From JAVJSU01 sp040219275 (lineage in GTDB: Bacteria > Chloroflexota > Anaerolineae > Aggregatilineales > Phototrophicaceae), in contig JAVJSU010000035.1 in NCBI GenBank assembly GCA_040219275.1, forward strand, positions 1-64,000: a DNA stretch of 64,000 nucleotides, given 5' to 3'. The translations under genes and the position numbers were made by a program. The notes below the pieces were generated by a model that saw only the letters and a list, made by a program, of their open reading frames with translations, had not been told where the DNA came from and did no database searches. Positions 54,801 to 63,761 of this stretch are shown one piece after another (positions within the stretch are counted from its first letter, which is position 1; each line of letters opens with the position of its first letter).

Positions 54801-54910
54801 TTTCTACCGTTTGCTATGGGTGTATTTATACATTGATATTTAAACCTTACAGTAAGGATGTATTAAGTCAAGTTAAGAAGTATCAATTTTGTAAACCGAA
54901 AGGATAAACC

Positions 54911-55558
54911 ATGACTCAACAAAAAGAAACACCGGCAACCATCATCACCCTGACACTACCCACACCCGAAGGCGGAGGTATCGCACCGGAACGGGCAACC
55001 GCGACTCTGCTCATCCAGCGTGGTGATCTGGCACACGTTCGACAGTTTCATTATGCTGGAATGTTCGAGGATCTGATGAACGCGATCCGTGAAGCGACTA
55101 CCGCACTCGGTCTGCTGGAAGATAATCCGCCTGTCATCCCTGCTCTGCCGGAAGAAAAGCCCAAATCGACGACGAAACGCAAGTCCCCTGCGCCGAAAAA
55201 GGAGGTGTCCGACGAAGAACCGACCATCGACATACCACTCAAGAAAGGCACGAAAGCGGTCAAGATCAGCCATATCAAGATTGTGGGGGGCGAGACTGAT
55301 GCCGCCGCCTATCGTCAGGCAACCATGCTGGCAGGTCGGCTAATTGACGGTAAATTGTGGGACGGAGAATCGCCCATCCGCTTCGATGATGTCTATGCAA
55401 CGGCGAAGAAGATGAAATATCTGACGGATAAGGAATTTTCACTGTTCACACTGGATCATTTTGTCCAAAATGGCACCGCTGTAGACACCTTGCCAAGTGA
55501 GGATGACATGGATTCTGAAGAACAGAACAAAGACGAAGCACAAGCCACGCTGATCTAA
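54911..55558 (+). CDS. element-encoded protein of unknown function
   Basis: 215 residues. The N-terminal third is a compact beta-rich domain (TIITLTLPTPEGGG...ATATLLIQRGDLAHVRQFHY). A lysine/proline-rich linker (about 78-105) leads to a second domain. The C-terminus is strongly acidic. It is the first gene of the plus-strand run that includes PRTRC protein C and uses the GAAAGGA ribosome site found throughout the run. A truncated paralogue lies at 53326. Confidence 0.65.
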   Translation: MTQQKETPATIITLTLPTPEGGGIAPERATATLLIQRGDLAHVRQFHYAGMFEDLMNAIREATTALGLLEDNPPVIPALPEEKPKSTTKRKSPAPKKEVSDEEPTIDIPLKKGTKAVKISHIKIVGGETDAAAYRQATMLAGRLIDGKLWDGESPIRFDDVYATAKKMKYLTDKEFSLFTLDHFVQNGTAVDTLPSEDDMDSEEQNKDEAQATLI

Positions 55559-55607
55559 CTCTCCCATTTAAAGCAATTAATCGACTCAATGAAAGGAACA
55601 CAATCTC

Positions 55608-55826
55608 ATGACCGAACAAACGAACAATACGCACCCGCGCATTTTCAAAATCGGCACGACGACCATCATGGAAGATGACTCACTGACAGGCAAAACGCTG
55701 GACGAAATCAAGGATGTCCTGAAACAAACCTATCCCGAAGTCACTCATGCGACGGTCCGCGAACGCACACTCGACGATGGCACGTCGGTGATCGACTTTC
55801 TGCCTAAGCCGGGACGCAAAGGCTAG
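55608..55826 (+). CDS. PRTRC system protein C
   Basis: A 72-residue protein that matches PRTRC protein C in length and layout: PRIFKIGTTTIMEDDSLTGKTLDEIKDVLKQTYPEVTHATV. The fold is ubiquitin-like by family expectation (inference). PRTRC genes travel together with a ThiF/E1-like protein on plasmids and integrative elements, and their function is unresolved. GAAAGGA precedes the ATG. Confidence 0.75.
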   Translation: MTEQTNNTHPRIFKIGTTTIMEDDSLTGKTLDEIKDVLKQTYPEVTHATVRERTLDDGTSVIDFLPKPGRKG

Positions 55827-55829
55827 CTC

Positions 55830-56111
55830 ATGTTCAATTCAGGCATGACCGTCGAAGCGTTGCGGGATTGTCTGGTCGCCATCGCACCTGTTGACTTATT
55901 GGGGATGCGCCTTCTGGAACAAGTGCGTCCCCAATCCGGTCTGTATCCGCTGATTTCCAGCACGGAAACACAATTTTCCCGTGAGACCCTGACGCAAGCC
56001 GTCTCCGAAATCGTGGATTACACCGGACGTTGTGCGGCGGTTGCCCGACGATTAAGCCACCTCGCGCCCATTCCACTAACGACAATCGAGATTTTCGAGT
56101 TTGGACTATGA
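55830..56111 (+). CDS. hypothetical protein, 93 residues
   Basis: A small protein with no recognised family. It starts 4 bases after the PRTRC C stop and its stop overlaps the next start (ATGA), so it sits firmly in the operon. A short C-terminal helical segment precedes IPLTTIEIFEFGL. Confidence 0.65.
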   Translation: MFNSGMTVEALRDCLVAIAPVDLLGMRLLEQVRPQSGLYPLISSTETQFSRETLTQAVSEIVDYTGRCAAVARRLSHLAPIPLTTIEIFEFGL

Positions 56112-56935
56112 ACGCTTTACAGCAAACTTATACTCTGCTTGCGGAGGGGCTACAATCCGATCCACAACTCTGTCTGGCGAGCGTCGTAACGTGGTTGGAT
56201 CCCATGTGGAAAGATGCCGATGAAGATTGGGGCATTCCTCCTAATGAGGACGGCACTTTGGAAATCGCGTTGTGTGTGACGCGCAAAGCCTTTCCCGATG
56301 TGTATGTGCAGGCGGTGGAAGCGATCCGGCGCGGCGCATCATATGCCGAACTTGATAGGCTGATCTGCGACGAGATTACAGCGCGTGGCATCCCGTTGGA
56401 GTCGCTCGAATGGATCGGTTATGGTGTGCCGACACCCGCGTTTGGCGCAGTGCTCGAAGACACCGATTTCTATACCTCATTCCCCGATGCAATTATGGTG
56501 ATGGCGTGTTTCGGCGTGTCGCCCGAACCCAATCGTTACAACATTGTCGTGCCGGATTGTGTGTACACCGCCGGACGCATGATCGCTGACGATCTCGAAA
56601 ACCAAGAGGGCGAACATTACCGGCAACTTTCATGGCTGATGCAATGGCTGTTCTCATATTCGGGGAATAGTTCGGTTGATCTGGATTACGAGACGATGTG
56701 CGAAATTGAGCCGTTGTCATGGGAACCGGAAAACGTAGCATTCGCTATCGAGATCGTCGAAGAGGCGAATGGCATCATGGCAGACGCTATGGCAGGGCTG
56801 ACCTTTCTTAGTAGTCAGCCCGAATTATTGGCAATCCTTCAGCGCAATGTCCAACGCATCTACAAAGCGATGGATCTACAAAAGAACAAACGGGATGAAC
56901 CGAAAGTGCGCTTGAAGTGGGAATGTATTCGTTAG
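56108..56935 (+). CDS. hypothetical acidic protein
   Basis: 275 residues, acidic and mostly helical, with no recognised domain. ATG 56108 is chosen over an upstream in-frame start because it overlaps the previous stop as ATGA, the arrangement expected inside an operon. It is the last plus gene before the minus-strand WD40 passenger. Confidence 0.65.
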   Translation: MNALQQTYTLLAEGLQSDPQLCLASVVTWLDPMWKDADEDWGIPPNEDGTLEIALCVTRKAFPDVYVQAVEAIRRGASYAELDRLICDEITARGIPLESLEWIGYGVPTPAFGAVLEDTDFYTSFPDAIMVMACFGVSPEPNRYNIVVPDCVYTAGRMIADDLENQEGEHYRQLSWLMQWLFSYSGNSSVDLDYETMCEIEPLSWEPENVAFAIEIVEEANGIMADAMAGLTFLSSQPELLAILQRNVQRIYKAMDLQKNKRDEPKVRLKWECIR

Positions 56936-56936
56936 G

Positions 56937-58874
56937 CTAAGAAATACCCCAGAAGCGAATCGTACCGTCACCACTGCTGGTGATGATGACTCTGTCGTCA
57001 ACAACAATTACATCGGTTAATGATGTGCGATGTCCAGTAAGTCTAGCGACTTCTGACCAGCCATTTGATGACCAGATAATGCCATCAATATCATCACTGC
57101 CACCCGTAACGACCAGCCGATCTTCTGCAAAGAAAACGGCGCTCCGATTACCAGTACCATGATGGAGTGCGGATAAATAACTTCCAGTTTCGGTGAATAT
57201 GTCATTTTGAACATCGGAATATGTTGCTATAGCAACGCTCGTGTCCCACACAAGGATTCCAGAGCCAAATTCCGTGACACCAGCCAATAGCAGGCTTCCA
57301 TCACGACTGAACGCCAGCTCATTTGTTGGCCAGAAACCTTCGGGATTGTGATAGTCGAATAATGCCGCAACCTCTTCTTTTGTTTCTAAGTCCCAGAGGC
57401 GGGTCACTGAACTCCCTGTCGCTATCAGACTCACCTGTGAATTTGTGGTTACAGACATTACTTCCTGATCCAGTCGTTCATAAAGATTAAGAAATGGGAT
57501 GCGAACGACTGAACTCATGACGTTTCCAGTTTCGATATCTAATTCCTCAAAATGGTATGCACTATCTGCACCATCTACTGAAACAATCAGTACACTATCC
57601 CCATATGATGTTACTGCTGACGCATGGTCAAGATCTAAATCAATTGCCCATGAAATATCCGTGTTTAGAAGAGGATTTGCAATGAAACTCAGTTCGTGAG
57701 ACGTAAGGTCATGAATCAGGAGTCCACCGCTTTCAGTGAAGAGCAACTTTGTACGGGGGATGTCTATGTTAAGCGTATCTATGTAGGTTGGCGCTTCAAG
57801 GTCAATCAAGCTCCAAAGCAGGATCTGAGTTCCGGAATGAATGGCGAGCAGACTATGTGTTTCATCAATTGCCATATCACCACTTATGGGAAAGAAATCA
57901 CCCTGACTTCGCTGAAGTAGCCCCGTATTCACATCCCAAATTTCGAGTTGATCTGAGATAACTGCGAAGCGTTCTCGATCCGGGCTAAAGCTATAGGGAC
58001 TATAGGGGAAAAGACCATTGTAGTCACGACTCTCCCCTGTAAATTGATTGACTACATCTCGAATGAAACGCGTATCCGTTTCTAGTGGTGACATCGCTGA
58101 TTCAGTGTGAATTAGTCGCCTGGTAGAAATGTTCCATTCACGAGCTAGGCTTTCGGTATCGTAGAGCGTAATAGAGTGCATATCCTCAGTGAAATCAGCG
58201 TAGTTAGCGGTGCCTTCACCCTCAGGCGTCTGAAATAGTACAGCATTAGATTCCAGATCCCATACCTTGACTGCATTTGCATATGCCCATCGATAACTGC
58301 GATAGACTCCGACAAGCATGCTTTCGTCAGGGCTGAATTGGAGTGAGAACAATTGTGTGAGGTCGTTTCCCGGCAAGGTTGCCAGCCTTTCACCGGATTC
58401 TACTGAATAGAGCACAACATTATTTTCGCCAGACGTATCCTGAAACGCAATAATTGTGCCTGCTTGGTTGAAAAGGAGTGCAGGTCGACCTTCGAATTGA
58501 TGCAACATATTGCCTGATTCGACATCCCACAGAATCACATGGTCATCTTGCCCAGCGGAAGCAATTATTTCACCCGTTGGATCAAAAAGAACGTCCGTTA
58601 CAGTGCGGGAATGACCTTCCAATAGGCGAGGATGGCTGGTCAAATCGCGTGCATCATAAATCCAAACTCCCAAAGATCCCGCTACTGCAATCATCTCGCC
58701 TGTTGGAGACCAACTCACGTCGTCGAGCCACCCTTCACCAATACGCGCAATTTCCTGAATATCATTGACGTTTTCCGGCGTAATTCGAGACAATGAATTT
58801 TCATTCGCGATAGCCCTACTAATGGTGAAAGTAAATATCAGAAAGATAAGAAACAAAAGTTTGAGAAACTTCAC
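56937..58874 (-). CDS. secreted WD40-repeat protein
   Basis: 645 residues with a signal peptide (about 1-23, ending ISRAIA). Repeated beta-propeller motifs follow, such as DVSWSPTGEMIAVAG...VWIYD and DVLFDPTGEIIASAGQDDHVILWD, enough for about 10-14 blades. The C-terminus has TSLTDVIVVDDRVIITSSGDGTIRFWG. Probably exported and a protein-interaction scaffold. It lies antisense within the PRTRC gene run, ending 1 base after the 56108 gene, and is probably a passenger. Confidence 0.85.
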   Translation of the reverse strand: MKFLKLLFLIFLIFTFTISRAIANENSLSRITPENVNDIQEIARIGEGWLDDVSWSPTGEMIAVAGSLGVWIYDARDLTSHPRLLEGHSRTVTDVLFDPTGEIIASAGQDDHVILWDVESGNMLHQFEGRPALLFNQAGTIIAFQDTSGENNVVLYSVESGERLATLPGNDLTQLFSLQFSPDESMLVGVYRSYRWAYANAVKVWDLESNAVLFQTPEGEGTANYADFTEDMHSITLYDTESLAREWNISTRRLIHTESAMSPLETDTRFIRDVVNQFTGESRDYNGLFPYSPYSFSPDRERFAVISDQLEIWDVNTGLLQRSQGDFFPISGDMAIDETHSLLAIHSGTQILLWSLIDLEAPTYIDTLNIDIPRTKLLFTESGGLLIHDLTSHELSFIANPLLNTDISWAIDLDLDHASAVTSYGDSVLIVSVDGADSAYHFEELDIETGNVMSSVVRIPFLNLYERLDQEVMSVTTNSQVSLIATGSSVTRLWDLETKEEVAALFDYHNPEGFWPTNELAFSRDGSLLLAGVTEFGSGILVWDTSVAIATYSDVQNDIFTETGSYLSALHHGTGNRSAVFFAEDRLVVTGGSDDIDGIIWSSNGWSEVARLTGHRTSLTDVIVVDDRVIITSSGDGTIRFWGIS

Positions 58875-58974
58875 GCCTAATTCTCCTTAAGCCCACTTCA
58901 CTTAATTCTATCTCCGGTTAGTCCACTTAAAACTTCGTCAGAAACAATCGTATAGCAATCGAAAGGAAATCGTC

Positions 58975-59676
58975 ATGTATCAATCGAACTGGCAGGGGCA
59001 TACCTTGCAAACTGCACTGAATGAACAACCAAGTTTATCGCTAGATTTTTACAGTTACGGCGTGATGCTCCGCAAACGTGAGGGCGAAATGCTCACGGAA
59101 TTCGCCGTCGATCCGGCGCAGGTCGCGGTGGCACTCGCCGCCAAAGTCACGTTCGATACCGGATTACTTTCCGGCAATACGGTGCTCGTGCGTCAGGAAG
59201 GAGTCAAGAAAACTGTCGTCGAATATCGAAAAGCACAGAAAACCGGCATCTTTCTCGATGGGTCGGAGACCGCTCTGCGTGTGCCATTGCCTCCGCTGGT
59301 GATGATCCGCACGACCACCGAAGATCGTAGCCCGAATTATGCTGTCTATGCGATCAAGCGCAAACCAGCGTCGATGGATGTCGCACTTTTCAACGCGCCT
59401 TTGCCGAACCTGTTTAACAGTGGTGGCATTTGCTGGGGATCGGTTCAGCGGGTGACTGATATGGCACTTTCCGGCGCATCCCTGGCGCAAGACTGGGCGA
59501 TGTTGCTTGGATCATCATTCGGCGATCATGCGGTACACAACAAATCACGTTCGCATCCGCAAGACATCCGGCAGAAATTAATCGCACTAGAGCAAAATGG
59601 CACACGGCGCTACCCGACATCCGATCTCGTCGCCGCGAATAAGACGCTAACGCAAGTGTTAGGAGGCAAATTATGA
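58975..59676 (+). CDS. PRTRC system protein B-like
   Basis: A 233-residue protein. It matches PRTRC protein B by position (directly before the ThiF-type gene, ATGA overlap) and by features such as SGNTVLVRQEG and FNAPLPNLFNSGGICWGSV. In modular terms it may be the E2-like or substrate partner of the E1-like protein (inference). GAAAGGA precedes the ATG. Confidence 0.75.
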   Translation: MYQSNWQGHTLQTALNEQPSLSLDFYSYGVMLRKREGEMLTEFAVDPAQVAVALAAKVTFDTGLLSGNTVLVRQEGVKKTVVEYRKAQKTGIFLDGSETALRVPLPPLVMIRTTTEDRSPNYAVYAIKRKPASMDVALFNAPLPNLFNSGGICWGSVQRVTDMALSGASLAQDWAMLLGSSFGDHAVHNKSRSHPQDIRQKLIALEQNGTRRYPTSDLVAANKTLTQVLGGKL

Positions 59677-60300
59677 GCGGTTTTTTCGATCCTAATGTGT
59701 ATCTCAAGACAGTAACCATTGTCGGAATCGGCGGGACAGGGGCGCAGGTCGCTCGCATCGTCGGACGGATTGCTTACGATATGCAACGGTCACGTCAACA
59801 CGCGCCACAAATTGTGCTGATTGATCCCGATGTAGTTGAAGAGAAGAATGTCGGACGGCAACTTTTTTCGCCGTCGATGTTGGGCAAGAACAAAGCAGAA
59901 TGTGTTGGACGGATGCTCAATCTGGCGCTCGGTTTGGATGTGCGCTGGATTCCAGATCATGTTGATCCTGTCCGCCATTTTGACCGCTACGGTTCCAATC
60001 TGGTGATTAGCTGTGTGGATAATCACGAAGCGCGAGAGGCAATCCATCAGGTCGATGGTGTACAAATCGCCTCTGGGAATCACGAAAATTCTGGACAGGT
60101 GTGCATCGGTAATACGGCTGATCCCGACGTGATGCGCCGCTTCATGGATGGACGCGATGGCAAGTACGCGTACCTACCAAAAGAAGGGTTACTTTTCCCC
60201 GAACTACTCGAACCCGAATCGGAAGCACAGCGTCAGCCACTCACGAATCTCTCCTGCGCCGACCTTGTGCTGGAGGGCAGTCAACATTTGCTCGTGAATG
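59673..60300 (+). CDS. PRTRC ThiF/E1-like protein, exon 1 (interrupted by group II intron)
   Basis: 209 codons plus one base. The nucleotide-binding loop VGIGGTGAQVA (about 17-27), the NVGRQLF arginine region and SCVDNHEAREAI identify an adenylating ThiF/E1-like fold. The expected C-terminal helix is missing from this exon. Joining to 62755 gives LLVN-D-WMASVIGSYVYKLL without frame loss and a 257-residue protein of normal length. Its activity therefore depends on intron splicing. Confidence 0.85.
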
Positions 60301-62754
60301 GTGCGCCCGTATTGGGGCGTTAGTCTCAGTGGAGGGAAACCTCCACTCCCTGCGGATAAGGGAGTTGCTCAGCGCCTTACTCAAAGGGCGAAAGCCCGAT
60401 GGGAAAATAGCACGGCGTGAAAAGGGAAGATGACCACTCCATCAAGAGGTCAGGCTTCTTAGAGCAATCTCGATATGGCGAAAGCTACACTGCTTGAAGC
60501 TTAGAGGAGAGTGGGGCAACAGGACCCAGGCAGGAACGATGGTGACACCTGCTTCCATGTGAATAACGGTTGCGTCGTTTTCAACCGCTATATCCGCTCA
60601 GATGGCACAGCCCACATAGATGGGACAAAACCTCGAAAGAGCCGCCTAAGTCGAGACGGTCTGAACTAACGTCTAAACGGGGATTGCCCCTGTCAGGATG
60701 CAATGAATTGCTATGGCGTAGTGCCTGAATACCTGACGAGGCAACGGAGCTTGCGTAGTAGTCTGAGGACGGGAAAGCCGTCCACATGGCGAAGGCAGGC
60801 AGGTTTTCTAATCGTAAGAAGCTTGAGAGGAGCACAAAGTGCAAGACCCAAACATTCTGCTTATGATACTTAGTTCAATGGCACGCAAGCCAGAGGTTAA
60901 GTTCGACAAGCTGTTTCAGAAATTATACAACGTTGAACTATGGCTGATGGCTTATCAACGTATCGCCCCGAAACAAGGCAATATGACACAGGGGGTAGAT
61001 GGCGAGACAATCGACGGAACAGGGATTGAACGTATTGAGAGGATCATCGAAGAACTAAAGTCCTCTCGTTACAAACCAAAACCTGTACGTCGTGTCTATA
61101 TTCCTAAAGCGAACAGCAGTCTGCGACCGCTGGGAATCCCAAGCTTTGAGGATAAACTGCTGCAAACGGTGGTGAAACTCATACTTGAAGCTATCTACGA
61201 ACCAACCTTCTCTCCCGATTCACATGGCTTTCGCCCCGGACGAAGCTGCCATACGGCACTTGAACAGGTGAAAAAGATGAAAGGTGTGAGATGGTGGATT
61301 GAGGGCGATATCAAAGGCTTCTTTGATAACCTTCAACACGATACGTTACTGGGTATTCTCGGAAAACGGATTACGGATAAACGGTTTCTTCACCTGATCG
61401 GTCAATTTCTCAAAGCAGGTTACGTCGAATCTGGCGTGAAGTACAACACCTACTCAGGAACACCGCAGGGAGGCAACCTTAGCCCAATCTTGTCAAATAT
61501 CTACCTGAATGAACTCGACCAAATGATGGCGACTAAACGCGCCGAGTTTAATCGAGGGAAAACCCGGCAAATCCACCCGGACTATCGACGGTTACAGAGG
61601 AAGATACGACGAGAAAAGGCAAAAGCACGTGGGACGGGTGACTGGACAACATTCAAGAGCCTAAGAAATGAACTACACAGAATGCCAGCGTCCGATTCAC
61701 AAGATCCTGATTTCCGTCGGTTGAGTTACGTTCGCTATGCGGACGACTTCCTGATCGGAATCAACGGTAGCAAAGCAGATTCCCAACGATTGAAGGATTG
61801 GCTACAAGAATATCTTCAAGACGAACTTGGGTTGGAACTGTCAGTGGAGAAAACACTGATTACCAATTCCAAGAAACGGGTGAGATTTCTGGGCTATGAT
61901 ATACAACGTTGGCACAGCAACCGCATTCTGAAAATCCGTGATGCCCGCTATGGTGCGGTAAGACGACGGACAACAGGTTACCAACTTAAACTGATGATCC
62001 CACGCGAAAAAGTGCAAAAGTTCGCACGGGAATATGGTGTAGCTGAAGGTTGGAAAGCCAAGACACGTCCCCATCTGATTCGCCATAGCGAATTGGAAAT
62101 CCTAATGATCTTCAATGCTGAGGTCAGAGGTTTCCTGAATTACTACGCTTTAGCTGACAATTTCAGTTCCGTAGCATCAAACATATTGTTTCTCACTACA
62201 ACGAGTTTTCTCAAGACACTTGCTAATAAACGCAAATGCAGCGTAAACAAAGTTGTGAAATCGCTGAAAGTAGCCGCAAACACCTTTGTGATCCGACATC
62301 GAAAGACAGATGGCACTATTAAGGAATACACCCTGATTTCATCAACGCGACAGTTTAGCCGCGAAAAGGTGACGAACTGGACAGTAGACCGAATTCCGTA
62401 CACGTGGCAATACCGACTACCTTCCGAACTTGGGCAGCGACTCAACGCCAACCAGTGCGAATGGTGCGGCACGAAAAAAGGAAAAATGGAAGTTCATCAT
62501 ATTCGACGATTACGAGATCTAAAAGGTAAAGCAGAATGGGAAATCCGAATGATTGGGAAGCAACGCAAAACGATGGTCTTGTGTCCAACATGTCATCAAA
62601 AGCTACACACTGGAAACCTTACTGAGGCAACCCGCCAAACAAACTAAGTGAAAACTGGAGAGCCGAATACGCGGAAACGTGTACGTTCGGTTCGGAGGGG
62701 AGTGCCGTGAAACCTGCTGTGGCAACACAGCAAGGCGCATGGCACTTACCCTAC
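60301..62754 (+). mobile_element. group II intron with RT/maturase, in sense orientation within the ThiF gene
   Basis: The 5' end reads GTGCGCCCGTATTGGGGCG, the bacterial group II consensus. The catalytic domain V runs 62660-62693 (GAGCCGAATACGCG... closing ...CGGTTC). A domain VI stem is formed by GTGCC (62702) and GGCAC (62741), and CTAC ends the intron at 62754. A maturase is encoded inside. It is 2454 bases, and removing it restores the host frame. Confidence 0.88.
60839..62647 (+). CDS. ltrA: group II intron reverse transcriptase/maturase with HNH endonuclease domain
   Basis: 602 residues from GTG 60839, with GAGAGGAG upstream. RT motifs include GIPSFEDKLLQTVV, GTPQGGNLSPILSN and YADD near residue 300. 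A maturase X region follows. The C-terminus is an HNH endonuclease with CEWCGTKKGKMEVHHI and CPTCHQKLH. The protein aids splicing and copies the intron into new DNA sites. All key residues are present, so it is probably active. Confidence 0.92.
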   Translation: MQDPNILLMILSSMARKPEVKFDKLFQKLYNVELWLMAYQRIAPKQGNMTQGVDGETIDGTGIERIERIIEELKSSRYKPKPVRRVYIPKANSSLRPLGIPSFEDKLLQTVVKLILEAIYEPTFSPDSHGFRPGRSCHTALEQVKKMKGVRWWIEGDIKGFFDNLQHDTLLGILGKRITDKRFLHLIGQFLKAGYVESGVKYNTYSGTPQGGNLSPILSNIYLNELDQMMATKRAEFNRGKTRQIHPDYRRLQRKIRREKAKARGTGDWTTFKSLRNELHRMPASDSQDPDFRRLSYVRYADDFLIGINGSKADSQRLKDWLQEYLQDELGLELSVEKTLITNSKKRVRFLGYDIQRWHSNRILKIRDARYGAVRRRTTGYQLKLMIPREKVQKFAREYGVAEGWKAKTRPHLIRHSELEILMIFNAEVRGFLNYYALADNFSSVASNILFLTTTSFLKTLANKRKCSVNKVVKSLKVAANTFVIRHRKTDGTIKEYTLISSTRQFSREKVTNWTVDRIPYTWQYRLPSELGQRLNANQCEWCGTKKGKMEVHHIRRLRDLKGKAEWEIRMIGKQRKTMVLCPTCHQKLHTGNLTEATRQTN

Positions 62755-62900
62755 ATTGGATGGCATCCGTGATAGGTAGCTATGTTTACAAACTCCTGCA
62801 CCGTCAGCCGATTGCATCATTCCTGACCTTCATCAATGCCGATGATTTGGTTGTTCAATGTAAGTCAATCAGTCGGGAAGAACTGGAGGTGTATCTATGA
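62755..62900 (+). CDS. PRTRC ThiF/E1-like protein, exon 2
   Basis: The C-terminal 48 or so residues of the ThiF-type protein (WMASVIGSYVYKLL...SREELEVYL). The first codon is split across the splice. Its stop overlaps the next gene's start (ATGA at 62897), which shows it belongs to the operon and is not a separate small gene. Confidence 0.82.
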
Positions 62901-63757
62901 TCCAGCAACTTCCGCTTTTTGCAATGGATGAACCTGAGACATCTTCACCCGATGCCATTACACTTCTTCGGGATGGCGCATCGCTCGTGCTTTCCGTTTC
63001 TGGTGGAAAAGACTCGGATGCAATGTGTCATCATCTGCTTGATCTGCGACAGTCGGAAAGCTGGTCAGGCGATGTAATGATGGTTCACGCCGACCTCGGA
63101 TCACGGGTCGAATGGCGGCAGACACCCGACTATGTGGAAAATCTTGCCCGACGGAAAGGCGTACCGCTTCATGTAGTGCGCTGGACTCATGGCGATCTGA
63201 TTGACCGCATCTGGCAACGCTATTATAAAGACCCGGCGCGTCCATGTTGGCCGTCTGCCAAAATGAGATATTGCACGTCGGATTTAAAGCGCGGTCCGAT
63301 AAGTCGCTGGATACGAAACACGTTTCCATCCGGTAATGTCATCTGCGCGATGGGATTGCGAGCAGAAGAAAGTTCTGCACGAGCAAAGAAACAGACATTG
63401 ACACTACGAAAAGACAGTAGCGCCCCGACGAAGGGGCGTTTTGTTTTTGACTGGCTACCTATCCACGGTTGGTCGGAAGCCGATGTGTGGGACTACATCC
63501 GTCAGCACGGGAACATCCATCACGAAGCGTATTCTTTCGGCAATCACCGGCTGTCATGTGCGCTGTGTGTCCTCGCCAGTTTGAATGACCTCATCAATGG
63601 CGCGATCCACAACCCCGAAACGTATCGTGAATACTGTCGGATTGAAGCGGTCACCGGCTACAGCTTCCGCAAAGACTTCTGGCTGTCTGACGTGAAGCCC
63701 GACCTGCTCCCTCAGGACATCCTTGATGCTGTCCGTGTCCATAGACAATTGCTTTGA
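62897..63757 (+). CDS. PP-loop / PAPS reductase-like ATPase
   Basis: 286 residues. The PP-loop SVSGGKDSDAMCH (about 34-46) marks an ATP-pyrophosphatase. Further cysteines are in MRYCTSDLK and SCALCVLA, and AMGLRAEESSARA follows. The closest known relatives are phosphoadenosine phosphosulfate reductase-type proteins carried on plasmids and islands. Here it is coupled to the ThiF-type gene, which suggests sulfur or adenylation chemistry in the PRTRC module (inference). Confidence 0.82.
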   Translation: MIQQLPLFAMDEPETSSPDAITLLRDGASLVLSVSGGKDSDAMCHHLLDLRQSESWSGDVMMVHADLGSRVEWRQTPDYVENLARRKGVPLHVVRWTHGDLIDRIWQRYYKDPARPCWPSAKMRYCTSDLKRGPISRWIRNTFPSGNVICAMGLRAEESSARAKKQTLTLRKDSSAPTKGRFVFDWLPIHGWSEADVWDYIRQHGNIHHEAYSFGNHRLSCALCVLASLNDLINGAIHNPETYREYCRIEAVTGYSFRKDFWLSDVKPDLLPQDILDAVRVHRQLL

Positions 63758-63761
63758 TTAC

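Noticed and set aside
62679..62900. 73-codon gene after the intron
   Set aside because: The first 25 codons are intron domain V/VI; only 62755-62900 is coding, as exon 2 of the ThiF gene.
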